Shown: positions 14,338 to 23,330 of the stretch, piece by piece
How the letters are laid out: each line of letters starts with the position of its first letter
Position numbering within the stretch: the first letter of the stretch is position 1
Origin: Candidatus Dadabacteria bacterium
Lineage (GTDB): Bacteria > Desulfobacterota_D > UBA1144 > Nemesobacterales > Nemesobacteraceae
NCBI GenBank assembly: GCA_022826905.1
Contig: JAJDUA010000033.1
Span: 1-35,666 of the forward strand
Direction: 5' to 3'
Length of the DNA: 35,666 nt
The notes under the pieces: model-generated
Database searches by the model: none
What the model saw: only the letters and a program-made list of their open reading frames with translations
Told to the model about the DNA's origin: nothing
Made by a program: the position numbers and the translations under genes

Positions 14338-16587
14338 TCAGATTTTCTCAGCTTTAGTGGCTTTTCTGACTATATTGCCGTCTTTATCGAGATTAAGGGT
14401 GCTCTTGCACTTTGGATAACCGCTGCAGCCGAGAAAGCGCCCGCGCCGGCTGCGGCGAACAACCATGGGTTTGCCGCATTTCTCGCATTTTATATCTTCG
14501 CGAACCTCGGGAGCTTCCTTCTGCTTTATGACGATCTTGCCATCCTGCCTCGTGAATTCCTTGGGGTTTTTGCAATCAGGATACTTTGAGCAGGAAAGAA
14601 ACTGCCCGTAGCGCCCTTCTTTTATTACCATAGGAGCCCCGCACTTGTCGCATTCTATATCATCGCAGATCTCGGGGTCGGTTTTCTTGCCCACGATGAT
14701 TTCCCCGTCCTCCGCCCTTGTAAAGTCCTTCGCACTCTTGCATTCAGGATACCTTGAGCAGGAAAGAAACTGTCCGTAGCGCCCTTCCCTTATAACCATC
14801 GAAGCTTCGCACTTGTCGCATTCGATATCGGTTGGGATTTCCACCTTTCGTCCCTCGATTTCCTCCTCGGCTCTGGTCACGCTCTTTGAAAACCCGTCGT
14901 AAAAGCCCCGCAGCAGTTCAACCCAGTGAACTTCGCCTTCTTCCACCCTGTCAAGATCGCTTTCCATCCGGGCCGTAAATTCCTCGTTCATTATTCCAGG
15001 GAAACCCTCCACCAGAAAATCGTTCACGGAAAAACCCAGGGAAGTCGGAAAGAACCTTCCCTTCTGCCGCTCGGCATATCCCCTGTCCTGTATTGTCGAA
15101 AGGATGGAAGCGTAGGTCGAGGGTCTCCCGATACCCTTTTCCTCAAGTTCCTTTACAAGCGAACTCTCCGAATACCTGGGCGGCGGCTGAGTGAAATGCT
15201 GCTTTGGATCAAGCTTCAGAAGAGAAAGAACATCTTTTTCATGAAGTTCGGGAAGCCGTTTGTTTTCGTCTCTCTTCAAGCTCTTATCCCTATCGCTGGT
15301 TTCTTCTTTTTCGGTTGACTCCTCGTAGGCGGCTGTAAAGCCCGGGAACTTCATCACGTTGCCGGTGGCCCTGAAAACGGCCTCGCCCGCCTTGATGTCA
15401 ACACGGGTCTGGTCATATACGGCTGGGGACATCTGCGAGGCAATGAACCTTTTCCATATAAGGGAATAAAGCTTGTACTGGTCTCCGGTGAGAAACCCCT
15501 TGAGATCTTCGGGACGCCTCGAAGGAAAAGTGGGCCTTATGCACTCATGGGCGTCCTGTGCGGATTTTTTCACCTTAAAGGTGTTGGGACGCTTCGGCAC
15601 GCAATCCCCCCCGTAATTCTCGGATATGAACCCCCTTGCTTCAGCCACGGCGTTATCAGAGGCCCTAACCGAATCGGTTCTCATGTAGGTTATAAGTCCT
15701 ACGGGCCCCTCACTCCCAAGTTCAACTCCTTCGTAGAGTCCCTGGGCAACCAGCATAGTCTTTTTGACGGAGAAGCGGTTTTTTTTCGAGGAATCCTGCT
15801 GGAGGGTGCTGGTTATGAAAGGAGGAAGCGGTTTTCTTCTTCGTTCTTTCTTCTCGATCGTCCCTACGACAAAATCCTTTCCTGAAAGCGCGGAAACTAT
15901 TTCTTCTGATTGCTTTGCATTCTCGACCTTGGCTTTTTTCCCCTGGAACATGTGGAGCGAAGTCGTGAAGGCATCCGCATCAGGATCCGCAGCCCTCTTA
16001 ACAAGCGCGTCAAGGGTCCAGTATTCCCGCGGCTTGAAATCCTGAATTTCCCTCTCCCTGTCAACGACGAACCTGAGAGCAATGCTTTGCACCCTCCCGG
16101 CGCTCAGCCCCTTTCTAACCTTCTTCCAGAGAACAGGACTCACCTTGTAGCCGACTATCCTGTCAAGAATTCTTCTTGCCTGCTGGGATTCGAAGCGGTC
16201 TGTGTTAATCGCAAGCGGTCTGCTCATTGATTCCCTGACGCCCGCTTCTGTTATTTCGTGTATAAGAACCCTGTGGACCTTGTCCCAGAGATTGAGGCGG
16301 TTTGTGATGTGCCACGCGATCGCTTCACCCTCCCTGTCCGGGTCGGAGGCAAGGTACACTCTTTCCGCGTCCTTCGACGCTTTTTTCAGATTCTCAAGAT
16401 ACTTGGTCTTGCCCTTTATGACCGTATATTTGGGCTTGAAATCGTTCTGGATATCCACCCCGAGACTGCTGCTCGGAAGATCTACGAGATGCCCCGAAGA
16501 GGCTTCCACGCGGAAATCCCGGCCGAGATACTTCTTTATTGTTCTCGCCTTTGAAGGAGATTCGACTATAACAAGGGATTTAGCCAT
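14338..16587 (-). CDS. topA: DNA topoisomerase I
   Basis: 749 aa type IA topoisomerase that relaxes negative supercoils. Toprim domain at the start (LVIVESPSKARTIKKYLG, 5-22; DPDREGE 82-88), active-site tyrosine Y301 in GLITYMRTDSVR, and three C-terminal four-cysteine zinc fingers (from C590, C646 and C701). The fingers share the form C-x2-C...GRYGQFLSCS.YP.C; the third is the most divergent. Three fingers is a common number in the family. It is followed by recG 6 bases later and preceded, about 100 bases upstream, by the nucleotide-sugar genes on the same strand. Confidence 0.97.
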   Translation of the reverse strand: MAKSLVIVESPSKARTIKKYLGRDFRVEASSGHLVDLPSSSLGVDIQNDFKPKYTVIKGKTKYLENLKKASKDAERVYLASDPDREGEAIAWHITNRLNLWDKVHRVLIHEITEAGVRESMSRPLAINTDRFESQQARRILDRIVGYKVSPVLWKKVRKGLSAGRVQSIALRFVVDREREIQDFKPREYWTLDALVKRAADPDADAFTTSLHMFQGKKAKVENAKQSEEIVSALSGKDFVVGTIEKKERRRKPLPPFITSTLQQDSSKKNRFSVKKTMLVAQGLYEGVELGSEGPVGLITYMRTDSVRASDNAVAEARGFISENYGGDCVPKRPNTFKVKKSAQDAHECIRPTFPSRRPEDLKGFLTGDQYKLYSLIWKRFIASQMSPAVYDQTRVDIKAGEAVFRATGNVMKFPGFTAAYEESTEKEETSDRDKSLKRDENKRLPELHEKDVLSLLKLDPKQHFTQPPPRYSESSLVKELEEKGIGRPSTYASILSTIQDRGYAERQKGRFFPTSLGFSVNDFLVEGFPGIMNEEFTARMESDLDRVEEGEVHWVELLRGFYDGFSKSVTRAEEEIEGRKVEIPTDIECDKCEASMVIREGRYGQFLSCSRYPECKSAKDFTRAEDGEIIVGKKTDPEICDDIECDKCGAPMVIKEGRYGQFLSCSKYPDCKNPKEFTRQDGKIVIKQKEAPEVREDIKCEKCGKPMVVRRSRRGRFLGCSGYPKCKSTLNLDKDGNIVRKATKAEKI

Positions 16588-16685
16588 AGAAATAATTGTT
16601 CCACAAAATCTGTCTAAATCTTATAAAAAGCCGACGGAGTCTGTCAATACCGATTTAAACTTTTCCCCGGCGCCGCTGCAGCGTA

Positions 16686-17672
16686 TCATACTTCTATACT
16701 CCGTACGAGAGCCTCGTTGGCATTATACCACCTGAGCGAGTTTTCAATACCGGTCTCAATATCAAAGCACGGCTCCCAGTCCAAAATCTTTTTCGCCTTG
16801 TCTATGTTTGCTAGGGTAACTTTGATATCAGAAGGATGCGGGGCGTTGCAAGTGACTTTAGCTTTTCTGCCGGTCCTGCCTTCTATTACGTCTATGATTT
16901 CGTTGAGGGAGACAGAGGCCGCACTTCCGAGGTTTATTATCTCAAAGCCCAGATTCCTTATCGCCAAGACCGTACCTGCCGCGATATCGTCAACGTAGGT
17001 AAAATCCCTTTTCTGTTCCCCGTCGCCGAGTATTACTATCTCTTCTCCCTCGTTTATCCACTTTATGAACCGAAAAACGCTCATGTCCGGCCTTCCCGCG
17101 GGACCGTAAACCGTAAAATAGCGAAGCACCGAGATATCTATTCCGTAAAGAGAGTTGTAAACCGAACAAAGACCTTCGGCCGATTTCTTGGAGGAGGCGT
17201 ATTGAGAAAGCTGGTAATCGGTCTTCATATCCTCCCTGAATGGGATTTCGTTTTCCCCGTAAACGCTCGAAGTCGAAGCAAGCACGAACTTGCCTATTCC
17301 TTCTGAGCGGCAGAACTCAAGTAGATTAAGGGTCCCTGTCACGTTGGTAGAGTAATATATCCAGGGATTCTCAATGCTCTGGCGAACCCCGGCGCGGGCC
17401 GCGAGGTTAATAACGCAGTCAATTCGGCCTTCCCCGCAAAAAGCCTTTATTTCCCCGCATACAGAAAGAAGTCTGGAATTGTCCGATATGTCGCACTCGA
17501 GAAAATTGAACTTCTCGAACTTTCTGAGAGTTTCAAGCCTGTGATGCTTGAGTCTCACGTCATAAGCATCGGACATGTTGTCAAGCCCGAAAACAAAATC
17601 TCCACGCTCAAGAAGAAGCTCACACACTTTGGCCCCTATAAATCCCGCGCAACCCGAAACGATTACATTCAT
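16686..17672 (-). CDS. NAD-dependent UDP-sugar epimerase, UDP-glucuronate 4-epimerase-like
   Basis: 328 aa from the ATG at 17672; the frame is open further upstream but would overlap ugd, and Rossmann proteins begin right at this Met (MNVIVSGCAGFIG). Short-chain/extended family: GxxGxxG at 7-13, SSVYG (135-139), and catalytic Y158-x3-K162. The VYGPAGRPDMSVFRFI segment is typical of UDP-glucuronate 4-epimerases. The gene directly follows ugd, which makes UDP-glucuronate, so the pair would give UDP-galacturonate for surface polysaccharide. UDP-glucose 4-epimerase activity cannot be excluded from sequence alone. Confidence 0.85.
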   Translation of the reverse strand: MNVIVSGCAGFIGAKVCELLLERGDFVFGLDNMSDAYDVRLKHHRLETLRKFEKFNFLECDISDNSRLLSVCGEIKAFCGEGRIDCVINLAARAGVRQSIENPWIYYSTNVTGTLNLLEFCRSEGIGKFVLASTSSVYGENEIPFREDMKTDYQLSQYASSKKSAEGLCSVYNSLYGIDISVLRYFTVYGPAGRPDMSVFRFIKWINEGEEIVILGDGEQKRDFTYVDDIAAGTVLAIRNLGFEIINLGSAASVSLNEIIDVIEGRTGRKAKVTCNAPHPSDIKVTLANIDKAKKILDWEPCFDIETGIENSLRWYNANEALVRSIEV

Positions 17673-17700
17673 GATGGTAAAGACCGCTCCCAGTTCATTC

Positions 17701-18999
17701 TCATTGCCTGCCAATTCCGAAATACTTGATACCCATGGCCTCAAGTTTCATGTAATCATAGATATTTCTTCCATCAAATATTACCGGGGTCTTCATGAGT
17801 TCCTTTATTCTTTCAAAATTCGGCTGTCTGTACTGGCTCCACTCGGTGTGAATCACAAGGGCGTCCGCACCCCTGCAGACATCGTAGTAGGATTCGAAAT
17901 AATCCACGCTGTCTCCTAATACGGCCCTCGCGTTTTCCATGGCGGCGGGGTCGTGAACAGCAACAGAACATCCCGCATCAAGAAGTCTTTCTATCACGTA
18001 AAGCGACGGGGCCTCTCTTATATCATCCGTGTTGGGCTTAAACGAAATTCCCCACACGGCAACTCTTTTTCCCCCAAGATCAGTGAAAAACCCGGCTATT
18101 TTATCGAAGAATCTCTCCCTCTGAGCGGCGTTCACGCGGTCAACCGCGGTTACCACCCTAGGTTCATAGCCTACACCGTGCGCCATTTTCTCAAGGGCCT
18201 TTACGTCCTTTGGGAAACACGATCCCCCGTATCCGATTCCCGGATAGAGATAATATCTGCCTATCCTCGCATCAGAACCCACCACCGAGCGCACCTCAGA
18301 CACGTTCGCGCCCAGAAGTTCGCACAGGTTAGCTACCTCGTTCATAAACGATATCCTGGTGGCAAGCATCGCGTTTGAGGCGTACTTCGACATTTCAGAA
18401 GACCGGATGGAAACCACTATCGTCCTGTCGGCAGACCTCATAAAGGGAGAGTAGAGATCCCTGAGAACCGAGCCTACCGATTCATCCTCAACTCCTATTA
18501 CGACCCTGTCGGGCTTAAGGAAGTCCTCAATCGCCGCTCCTTCCTTGAGAAATTCAGGGTTTGAGGCCACACCGAATTCCTGATCCGTGAGGGATTTTAT
18601 AGTGTTGCTCACTTTCTCTGTAGTGCCCACGGGAACCGTACTTTTGGTTACCACTATCTTGTATCCGTTAAGATTGCTCCCTATTGACCGCGCAACTTCG
18701 AGAACAGAAGAGATGTCCGCCTCGCCGTCTTGCGCCTGAGGAGTTCCAACCGCAATAAATACAAGAAAGGATTCCCTGACAGCCGAAGCTATATCGGTTG
18801 TAAAGGAGAGCCTTCCCTCATCTATATTGATGCGCACCATTTCATCAAGACCCGGCTCGAAGAAGGGGACTTCGGCGCACCGAAGGCTATCGATTTTGTT
18901 TTCATCTATGTCGACGCACTCAACGCTGTTCCCGCTTCCCGCTAAACACGCTCCCGTGACAAGCCCCACGTAACCCGTTCCTATAACGGCTATTTTCAT
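17701..18999 (-). CDS. ugd: UDP-glucose 6-dehydrogenase
   Basis: 432 aa from the ATG at 18999, chosen because MKIAVIGTGYVGLVTGACLA is the canonical family start and a GAGGAAA site lies about 9 bases before it. Oxidises UDP-glucose to UDP-glucuronate with NAD. Seen: NAD-binding GTGYVG (7-12), the VGTP and TKSTVPVGT strands, and catalytic C261 in GIGYGGSCFPKD, then GISFKPNTDDIREAPS. It heads the minus-strand run ugd-epimerase-topA-recG; the epimerase begins 28 bases after its stop. Confidence 0.95.
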   Translation of the reverse strand: MKIAVIGTGYVGLVTGACLAGSGNSVECVDIDENKIDSLRCAEVPFFEPGLDEMVRINIDEGRLSFTTDIASAVRESFLVFIAVGTPQAQDGEADISSVLEVARSIGSNLNGYKIVVTKSTVPVGTTEKVSNTIKSLTDQEFGVASNPEFLKEGAAIEDFLKPDRVVIGVEDESVGSVLRDLYSPFMRSADRTIVVSIRSSEMSKYASNAMLATRISFMNEVANLCELLGANVSEVRSVVGSDARIGRYYLYPGIGYGGSCFPKDVKALEKMAHGVGYEPRVVTAVDRVNAAQRERFFDKIAGFFTDLGGKRVAVWGISFKPNTDDIREAPSLYVIERLLDAGCSVAVHDPAAMENARAVLGDSVDYFESYYDVCRGADALVIHTEWSQYRQPNFERIKELMKTPVIFDGRNIYDYMKLEAMGIKYFGIGRQ

Positions 19000-19163
19000 C
19001 TGGCAAGTTTCCTCTGATAAATGCGCAAGCAACCCTCGTGCGGGAATTTTCAACCAATTAAAAGACAAGATAGGGTACAACAAATCCTCAAAAAATAAAC
19101 AGAACCGGGAAAACCCGCGATGGACAAAGTATAGTTACAGAGAAAAAGCTAAGGAGGCGCATC

Positions 19164-19577
19164 TTGAAATCTCATACTGAGTATCTTTGGTTTAACACGG
19201 ACAAAAAAAGAGAGTTTGTTCATATAACCCCGACGGTAAGACAAATAGTTCAGCAAAGCGGTATAACCGAGGGTTTTGTCCTCGTGTCCGCAATGCACAT
19301 AACGTCTTCTGTATTCGTAAACGACCTCGAGCAGGGACTTTTCGAGGATATCTGGGAGTGGCTTGAAGGCCTCTCCCCCTTCAGGGAAGATTACAAACAT
19401 CACCGCACCGGGGAAGATAACGGAGATGCTCATCTGAAAAATCTCCTCATGCACCACCAAGTAATGGTTCCGGTGACGGAAGGAGACCTTGACCTCGGCC
19501 CTTGGCAGGAAATCTTCTACGGGGAGTTTGACGGGAGGAGAAGAAAAAGGGTCGTCGTGAAAGCTATCGGGATATGA
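19164..19577 (+). CDS. yjbQ: YjbQ/UPF0047 family protein
   Basis: 137 aa, standard size. The start is TTG at 19164, decided by a perfect AAGGAGG site 6 bases upstream. Conserved family features: [12 protein letters not shown] (43-54), [19 protein letters not shown] (77-95) with clustered His residues, and [13 protein letters not shown] (112-124). The E. coli member was reported to have a weak thiamine-phosphate synthase activity; the true role is not settled. Its last codon overlaps the next gene (ATGA at 19574-19577), so the two are translationally coupled. Promoter region shared, divergently, with ugd. Confidence 0.9.
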   Translation: MKSHTEYLWFNTDKKREFVHITPTVRQIVQQSGITEGFVLVSAMHITSSVFVNDLEQGLFEDIWEWLEGLSPFREDYKHHRTGEDNGDAHLKNLLMHHQVMVPVTEGDLDLGPWQEIFYGEFDGRRRKRVVVKAIGI

Positions 19578-20023
19578 AAAACACTCGAGGGAGCAAAGAA
19601 CCCAGGATATTCATAGACAGCCGCGGCAGGTGGTTTCACGACGGGGTCAGAATAACCCACAGGTGGACGTACCTTGAGAACAACAAGAACCTCGACATAG
19701 ACACAGACGGAAGGCTTTTCGTCGAAGAGCAAGGGAGCAGGGTTTACGTCGAGTGCGAGGATACCCCTTTTCTTGTTACGATGGTCACCAAAACGGAGAA
19801 CGGTTTTTCCATAAGGTTAAACGACGAATCCGGGGAAGAACTGGATTTGACGACTCTCACCATAGCCGAGCAGAACATACCTTACGTAAAAGTAAAGAAC
19901 GGGAAATTCGAGGCTAGGCTGCTTAGCGCGGCCTACTACGAACTAATGAAATACGCAGGAAAAGACGAGAAAGGCTTTTACCTGGAATCCGGACGGAGCA
20001 GGTCCTATCTGCACCACAACTAA
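19574..20023 (+). CDS. DUF1285-like protein
   Basis: 149 aa. Reads [20 protein letters not shown], then [28 protein letters not shown] and LDLTTLTI. The G.WFH.G..I.h motif and the VEDaPF.V stretch recall DUF1285 proteins, whose function is unknown. The start codon ATG overlaps the stop of yjbQ by 4 bases, so it is co-translated with it. The C-terminus ([20 protein letters not shown]) is soluble; no signal peptide or membrane segment. Family assignment by recognition only. Confidence 0.7.
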   Translation: MKNTRGSKEPRIFIDSRGRWFHDGVRITHRWTYLENNKNLDIDTDGRLFVEEQGSRVYVECEDTPFLVTMVTKTENGFSIRLNDESGEELDLTTLTIAEQNIPYVKVKNGKFEARLLSAAYYELMKYAGKDEKGFYLESGRSRSYLHHN

Positions 20024-20204
20024 AGAACCGTCTAATCAGGTTTGTTTGAAACATGTTGAGGCATGGGTTACGCTGTCTTTGCAAATTATCGGCCCCATCT
20101 GCTCAGAAAACAGATCTTGCAGTGCAGGCCATAAAACCGCGTATTATGCTAGTGATATCCGCACTCACAAAAACCCATAGGGGAATGCGTCATGGAGGAC
20201 TAGA

Positions 20205-20882
20205 TTGACTTGCTGGGGTTATACCGGTGTCAAAGGTCCCGATAAATGGGGCTCGCTCTCGCCGGATTATGCGACCTGCGCCATCGGGCGCATGCAGTCA
20301 CCGATTGACATCACGGAGGCCTTTCCCGTCGAGGGACCGGCACTGAAATTTGATTACAAGCCCTCTTCTCTGAAGATTCTAAACACCGGACACACCCTTC
20401 AGGTAAATTACGCACCCGGCAGCACGCTGACCGCAGCAGGTGAAATTTACGAACTGTTGCAGTTTCACTTTCACGTCCCGAGCGAACACGCCTTTGATGG
20501 TTCGCACGCGGCGATGGAGGCAAATTTCGTACACAAAAACCCAGCAGGCGTACTGGCAGTGGTTGGCGTCATGATGGAAGTAGGCGCACAAAACCATGCC
20601 TTGGATGCAGTGTTTGACAACGTACCGGCCGAGGCAGGAATAGAAATTGATGTTGCGGGCACGACAGTGGATGCATCCGCGATACTGCCGGCGACCACCG
20701 GCTACTTCCATTACAAGGGGTCGCTCACCACCCCTCCCTGCAGTGAGGGAGTACACTGGTTCATTTTTCCGGACGTAATTGAGGTGAGTGCAGAACAGGT
20801 CGAAAACTTTGAACGGATGTTCGGACACAATGCACGTCCGTTACAAAAACGCAACGACCGTCTGCTGATTGTATCTTCATAG
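20205..20882 (+). pseudogene. Alpha-carbonic anhydrase homologue, degenerate (no signal peptide, Asn at third Zn ligand)
   Basis: 225 aa from a TTG at 20205; an in-frame stop at 20178 leaves no room for the periplasmic signal peptide that this family normally has. The fold is clear: WGY start, QSPIDI (31-36), proton-shuttle H63, QFHFH giving H88 and H90, PSEH (92-95), TTPPCSEG (T175, T176), and disulfide cysteines C25 and C179. But where the family has E-x-H-x-V-H, this reads E105-A-N107-F-V-H110: the third zinc histidine is Asn (codon AAT, one base from CAT). Lost export plus a lost ligand suggest decay, or a non-catalytic carbonic-anhydrase-related protein. Codon use differs from neighbouring core genes, suggesting transfer. 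Confidence 0.8.
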
Positions 20883-20884
20883 TT

Positions 20885-22069
20885 TCAGTGAAAAGCCCCG
20901 CACACCCTTGCAACCAACTCATCAGTCAATACCCTTCCCTTGGCTGTCAGCCTGAGACGGCCGCCGTCGGTGAGAATAAAACCGTCAGATTCAAGGTATT
21001 CGAGGCCAGAGGTATCAGGTTCGCACCCGAAACGTTTCTTTACGTCTTCAATCCCTACCCCGTCGCTTAGCCGAAGCCCCATAAGAAGAGTGTCTTCAAG
21101 GGCTGCAGTCCGCGATAGATCATAAGAGACGTTGACGGCATTTCCGTCCCCCGCAACTCTCTTCATGTAAAGTTCGGGATTCCTTACGTTTGACCATCTT
21201 ATTCCCCAGCCCTCTTCTCCACCGCGGCTAATATGGGAATGGGCTCCGGCACCCACGCCCAGGTAATCATGACAGTTCCAGTAAATAAGGTTATGCCTGC
21301 ACTCATAGCCGCGCCGGGCAAAATTCGATATTTCGTAATTATCGTACCCCTCTGCCTCGAGAATTTCCCTCGCGCTCCGCATGAACCTGACCAGAACTGA
21401 ATCATCGGGAAGAGAGAGTTTCCCTTTGCGCCGAAGCGTCGCAAACTCGGTGCCGGGCTCAATCGTAAGGCAGTAGGCGGATATATGGGTCGGAGAAAAT
21501 CTCAGGGCAGTGCGGATATCTTCTTCAAACTCTTCCCGGGTTTCCTGAGAGCTTCCGTATATAAGATCAAGATTATAGTTGTGGAAACCGGCGTCCCGGA
21601 CTTCAACAAGCGTGCGGACACAGTCATCTGGAGTGGTGAGTCTCCCGTAGAAATCAAGCTTTCTCTGCGAAAAAGACTGCACGCCGATACTTATTCTGTT
21701 TACTCCGACCCGCATGAGTGAAACAAGCTTGTCCCTGTCAGCAGTTCTCGGGTTTACCTCAAGACTGACTTCCACCTCGGGCGAAAAAGAAGCAATAGAG
21801 GCGAGTTTCTCCATTACCATCCCTACGCTTCTGGGCTTTAAAAGCGACGGGGTACCTCCCCCGAAAAACACCGTGCTTACCTCTCTGCCTTCAATAATGC
21901 CCCGTGAACTTTCAATTTCCCGCTCCAGGGCACGGACATAACCATCCTCCGGAAAGTTGCCATTAGTCCCATAAGAGTTAAAATCACAATAAGGACACTT
22001 GGTAAGACAATACGGAATATGGACATATACGCCTAGGGGCGTTTGGTATTTATCGATATTCTCTTTCAT
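20885..22069 (-). CDS. hemW: HemW-type radical SAM heme chaperone
   Basis: 394 aa from the ATG at 22069 (a GTG two codons earlier is possible). Radical SAM Fe4S4 motif C21-x3-C25-x2-C28 (PYCLTKCPYCDF) and the HemW hallmark FFGGGTPSLL, then GVQSF, and the C-terminal HemW domain with SPTHISAYCLTIEPGT and the ISNFARRG and HNLIYWNCHDYLGVGAGAHS segments. HemW proteins (once annotated as oxygen-independent coproporphyrinogen oxidases) bind heme and are thought to deliver it to respiratory enzymes. Convergent with the carbonic anhydrase gene, whose stop lies two bases away; divergent from the TolC-like gene. Confidence 0.92.
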   Translation of the reverse strand: MKENIDKYQTPLGVYVHIPYCLTKCPYCDFNSYGTNGNFPEDGYVRALEREIESSRGIIEGREVSTVFFGGGTPSLLKPRSVGMVMEKLASIASFSPEVEVSLEVNPRTADRDKLVSLMRVGVNRISIGVQSFSQRKLDFYGRLTTPDDCVRTLVEVRDAGFHNYNLDLIYGSSQETREEFEEDIRTALRFSPTHISAYCLTIEPGTEFATLRRKGKLSLPDDSVLVRFMRSAREILEAEGYDNYEISNFARRGYECRHNLIYWNCHDYLGVGAGAHSHISRGGEEGWGIRWSNVRNPELYMKRVAGDGNAVNVSYDLSRTAALEDTLLMGLRLSDGVGIEDVKKRFGCEPDTSGLEYLESDGFILTDGGRLRLTAKGRVLTDELVARVCGAFH

Positions 22070-22100
22070 CCGCACTCAAGCGACACACCGCGGTTGTCAC

Positions 22101-23330
22101 ATGATGAGTATACCGAAAAACTTCCTCCTTCTTCTCGGTTCGCTACTGCTGCTCTCCCAGACCGCGTGGGCAGAGAAAGTCATCCCGGTTGAACAGGCCG
22201 TCGAGATAGCGCTGCTTAACAGCCCGGAACTCCGGATTTCCCGTTCCGAGGTCGATATCTCGAAATCAGTACTCAGGCAGGCAAAAGCTCCCCTTTATCC
22301 CCAGCTTAGCGGAAAGCTCGTAGTGCCGTTTGTGGGAAGAGAATCCGGTTTTTACGTCGACCAGATGATATGGGACTTCGGAAAGACAAAAGCCAGGATA
22401 AGAGCAAGAGAACATCATCTGGAATCCGCAAGATACCTGCTTACGGGCTCAGAAGCGATACTCGTGCGCGACACTCGCATTGCTTACTACCAGGCGCTTT
22501 CCGAGAAAAACCGGCTCGAGGGTGCTGCCACAGAAACCAAGCGCAGGGAATGGCTCCTTGAGAAAACAGAAGAGCTTTTCGCCGTCGGCAAAAGGTCCGC
22601 ACAGCAGCTAAGCCAGGCAGAAATCGACCTGCAACAGGCAAAGCTAGAACTGGTTTCAAGGGAAAACTCCTACGAACTCGCCATGCTTAACCTAAGACAC
22701 CTGATGAACGACCCCTCGCTCGGACAATTCGACATCCGTGAGGATCTTGCCTATGAGAAGGTATACGAAACCAGAGAAAACCTTGTCAGCTTCGCCCTCT
22801 CCGAAAACGCAGAGATAAAGAGTCTTCTGGCGGACCATGATGGAATAAGGGCCTCGGTTGCAGAGGCCAGGGGGAAATTTCTCCCGTCGATATTCGGCAG
22901 GGCAGCGTACAGATTTGAGGGAGAAGGCGCCCAGACGCCGGCTTTTGTCGCCGGGCTCGGCGTTAAGATTCCCATCTTCGAGGGATTCTCAAGGTTCGGC
23001 CAGATGTCACAGTCAAAGGCTGAACTCACAAGAAACGAGGCACAGACCGAACTGCTCAGAAACAGAATAATCCTCTCGGTTGGGGAACTCTACCTCGAAC
23101 TCAAGCACCTTGAGAAAAAAATAAAAATACTTGGGGATTCAGAATCGATATCGGAGAAAAACCTGCTTCTTGTCAAGGAAAGATACGAGTCGCGAAGCGC
23201 TTCGAAAATAGAATTCGCCCAAGCCCAAGCACTCTACGAGGAATCGGTAGCGGACTACAAAAACTCCATATATGACTATAAAATAGTAAGATTAAGTCTG
23301 TTAAGCCTCTGCGGAAAAGAGATACAATGA
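22101..23330 (+). CDS. TolC-family outer-membrane efflux protein
   Basis: 409 aa from the ATG at 22101, chosen because it opens a signal peptide (MMSIPKNFLLLLGSLLLLSQ, AWA cleavage). The open frame continues upstream antisense to hemW and is not coding there. Typical TolC-family features: the VEQAVEIALLNSPELRISRS opening repeat, the coiled-coil helices of the periplasmic tunnel, and a second half repeating the layout (ENLVSFALSENAEIKSLLAD). The trimer would form an outer-membrane channel. Its stop overlaps the start of the adaptor gene by 4 bases, so the two are co-translated as part of one export system. Confidence 0.93.
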   Translation: MMSIPKNFLLLLGSLLLLSQTAWAEKVIPVEQAVEIALLNSPELRISRSEVDISKSVLRQAKAPLYPQLSGKLVVPFVGRESGFYVDQMIWDFGKTKARIRAREHHLESARYLLTGSEAILVRDTRIAYYQALSEKNRLEGAATETKRREWLLEKTEELFAVGKRSAQQLSQAEIDLQQAKLELVSRENSYELAMLNLRHLMNDPSLGQFDIREDLAYEKVYETRENLVSFALSENAEIKSLLADHDGIRASVAEARGKFLPSIFGRAAYRFEGEGAQTPAFVAGLGVKIPIFEGFSRFGQMSQSKAELTRNEAQTELLRNRIILSVGELYLELKHLEKKIKILGDSESISEKNLLLVKERYESRSASKIEFAQAQALYEESVADYKNSIYDYKIVRLSLLSLCGKEIQ

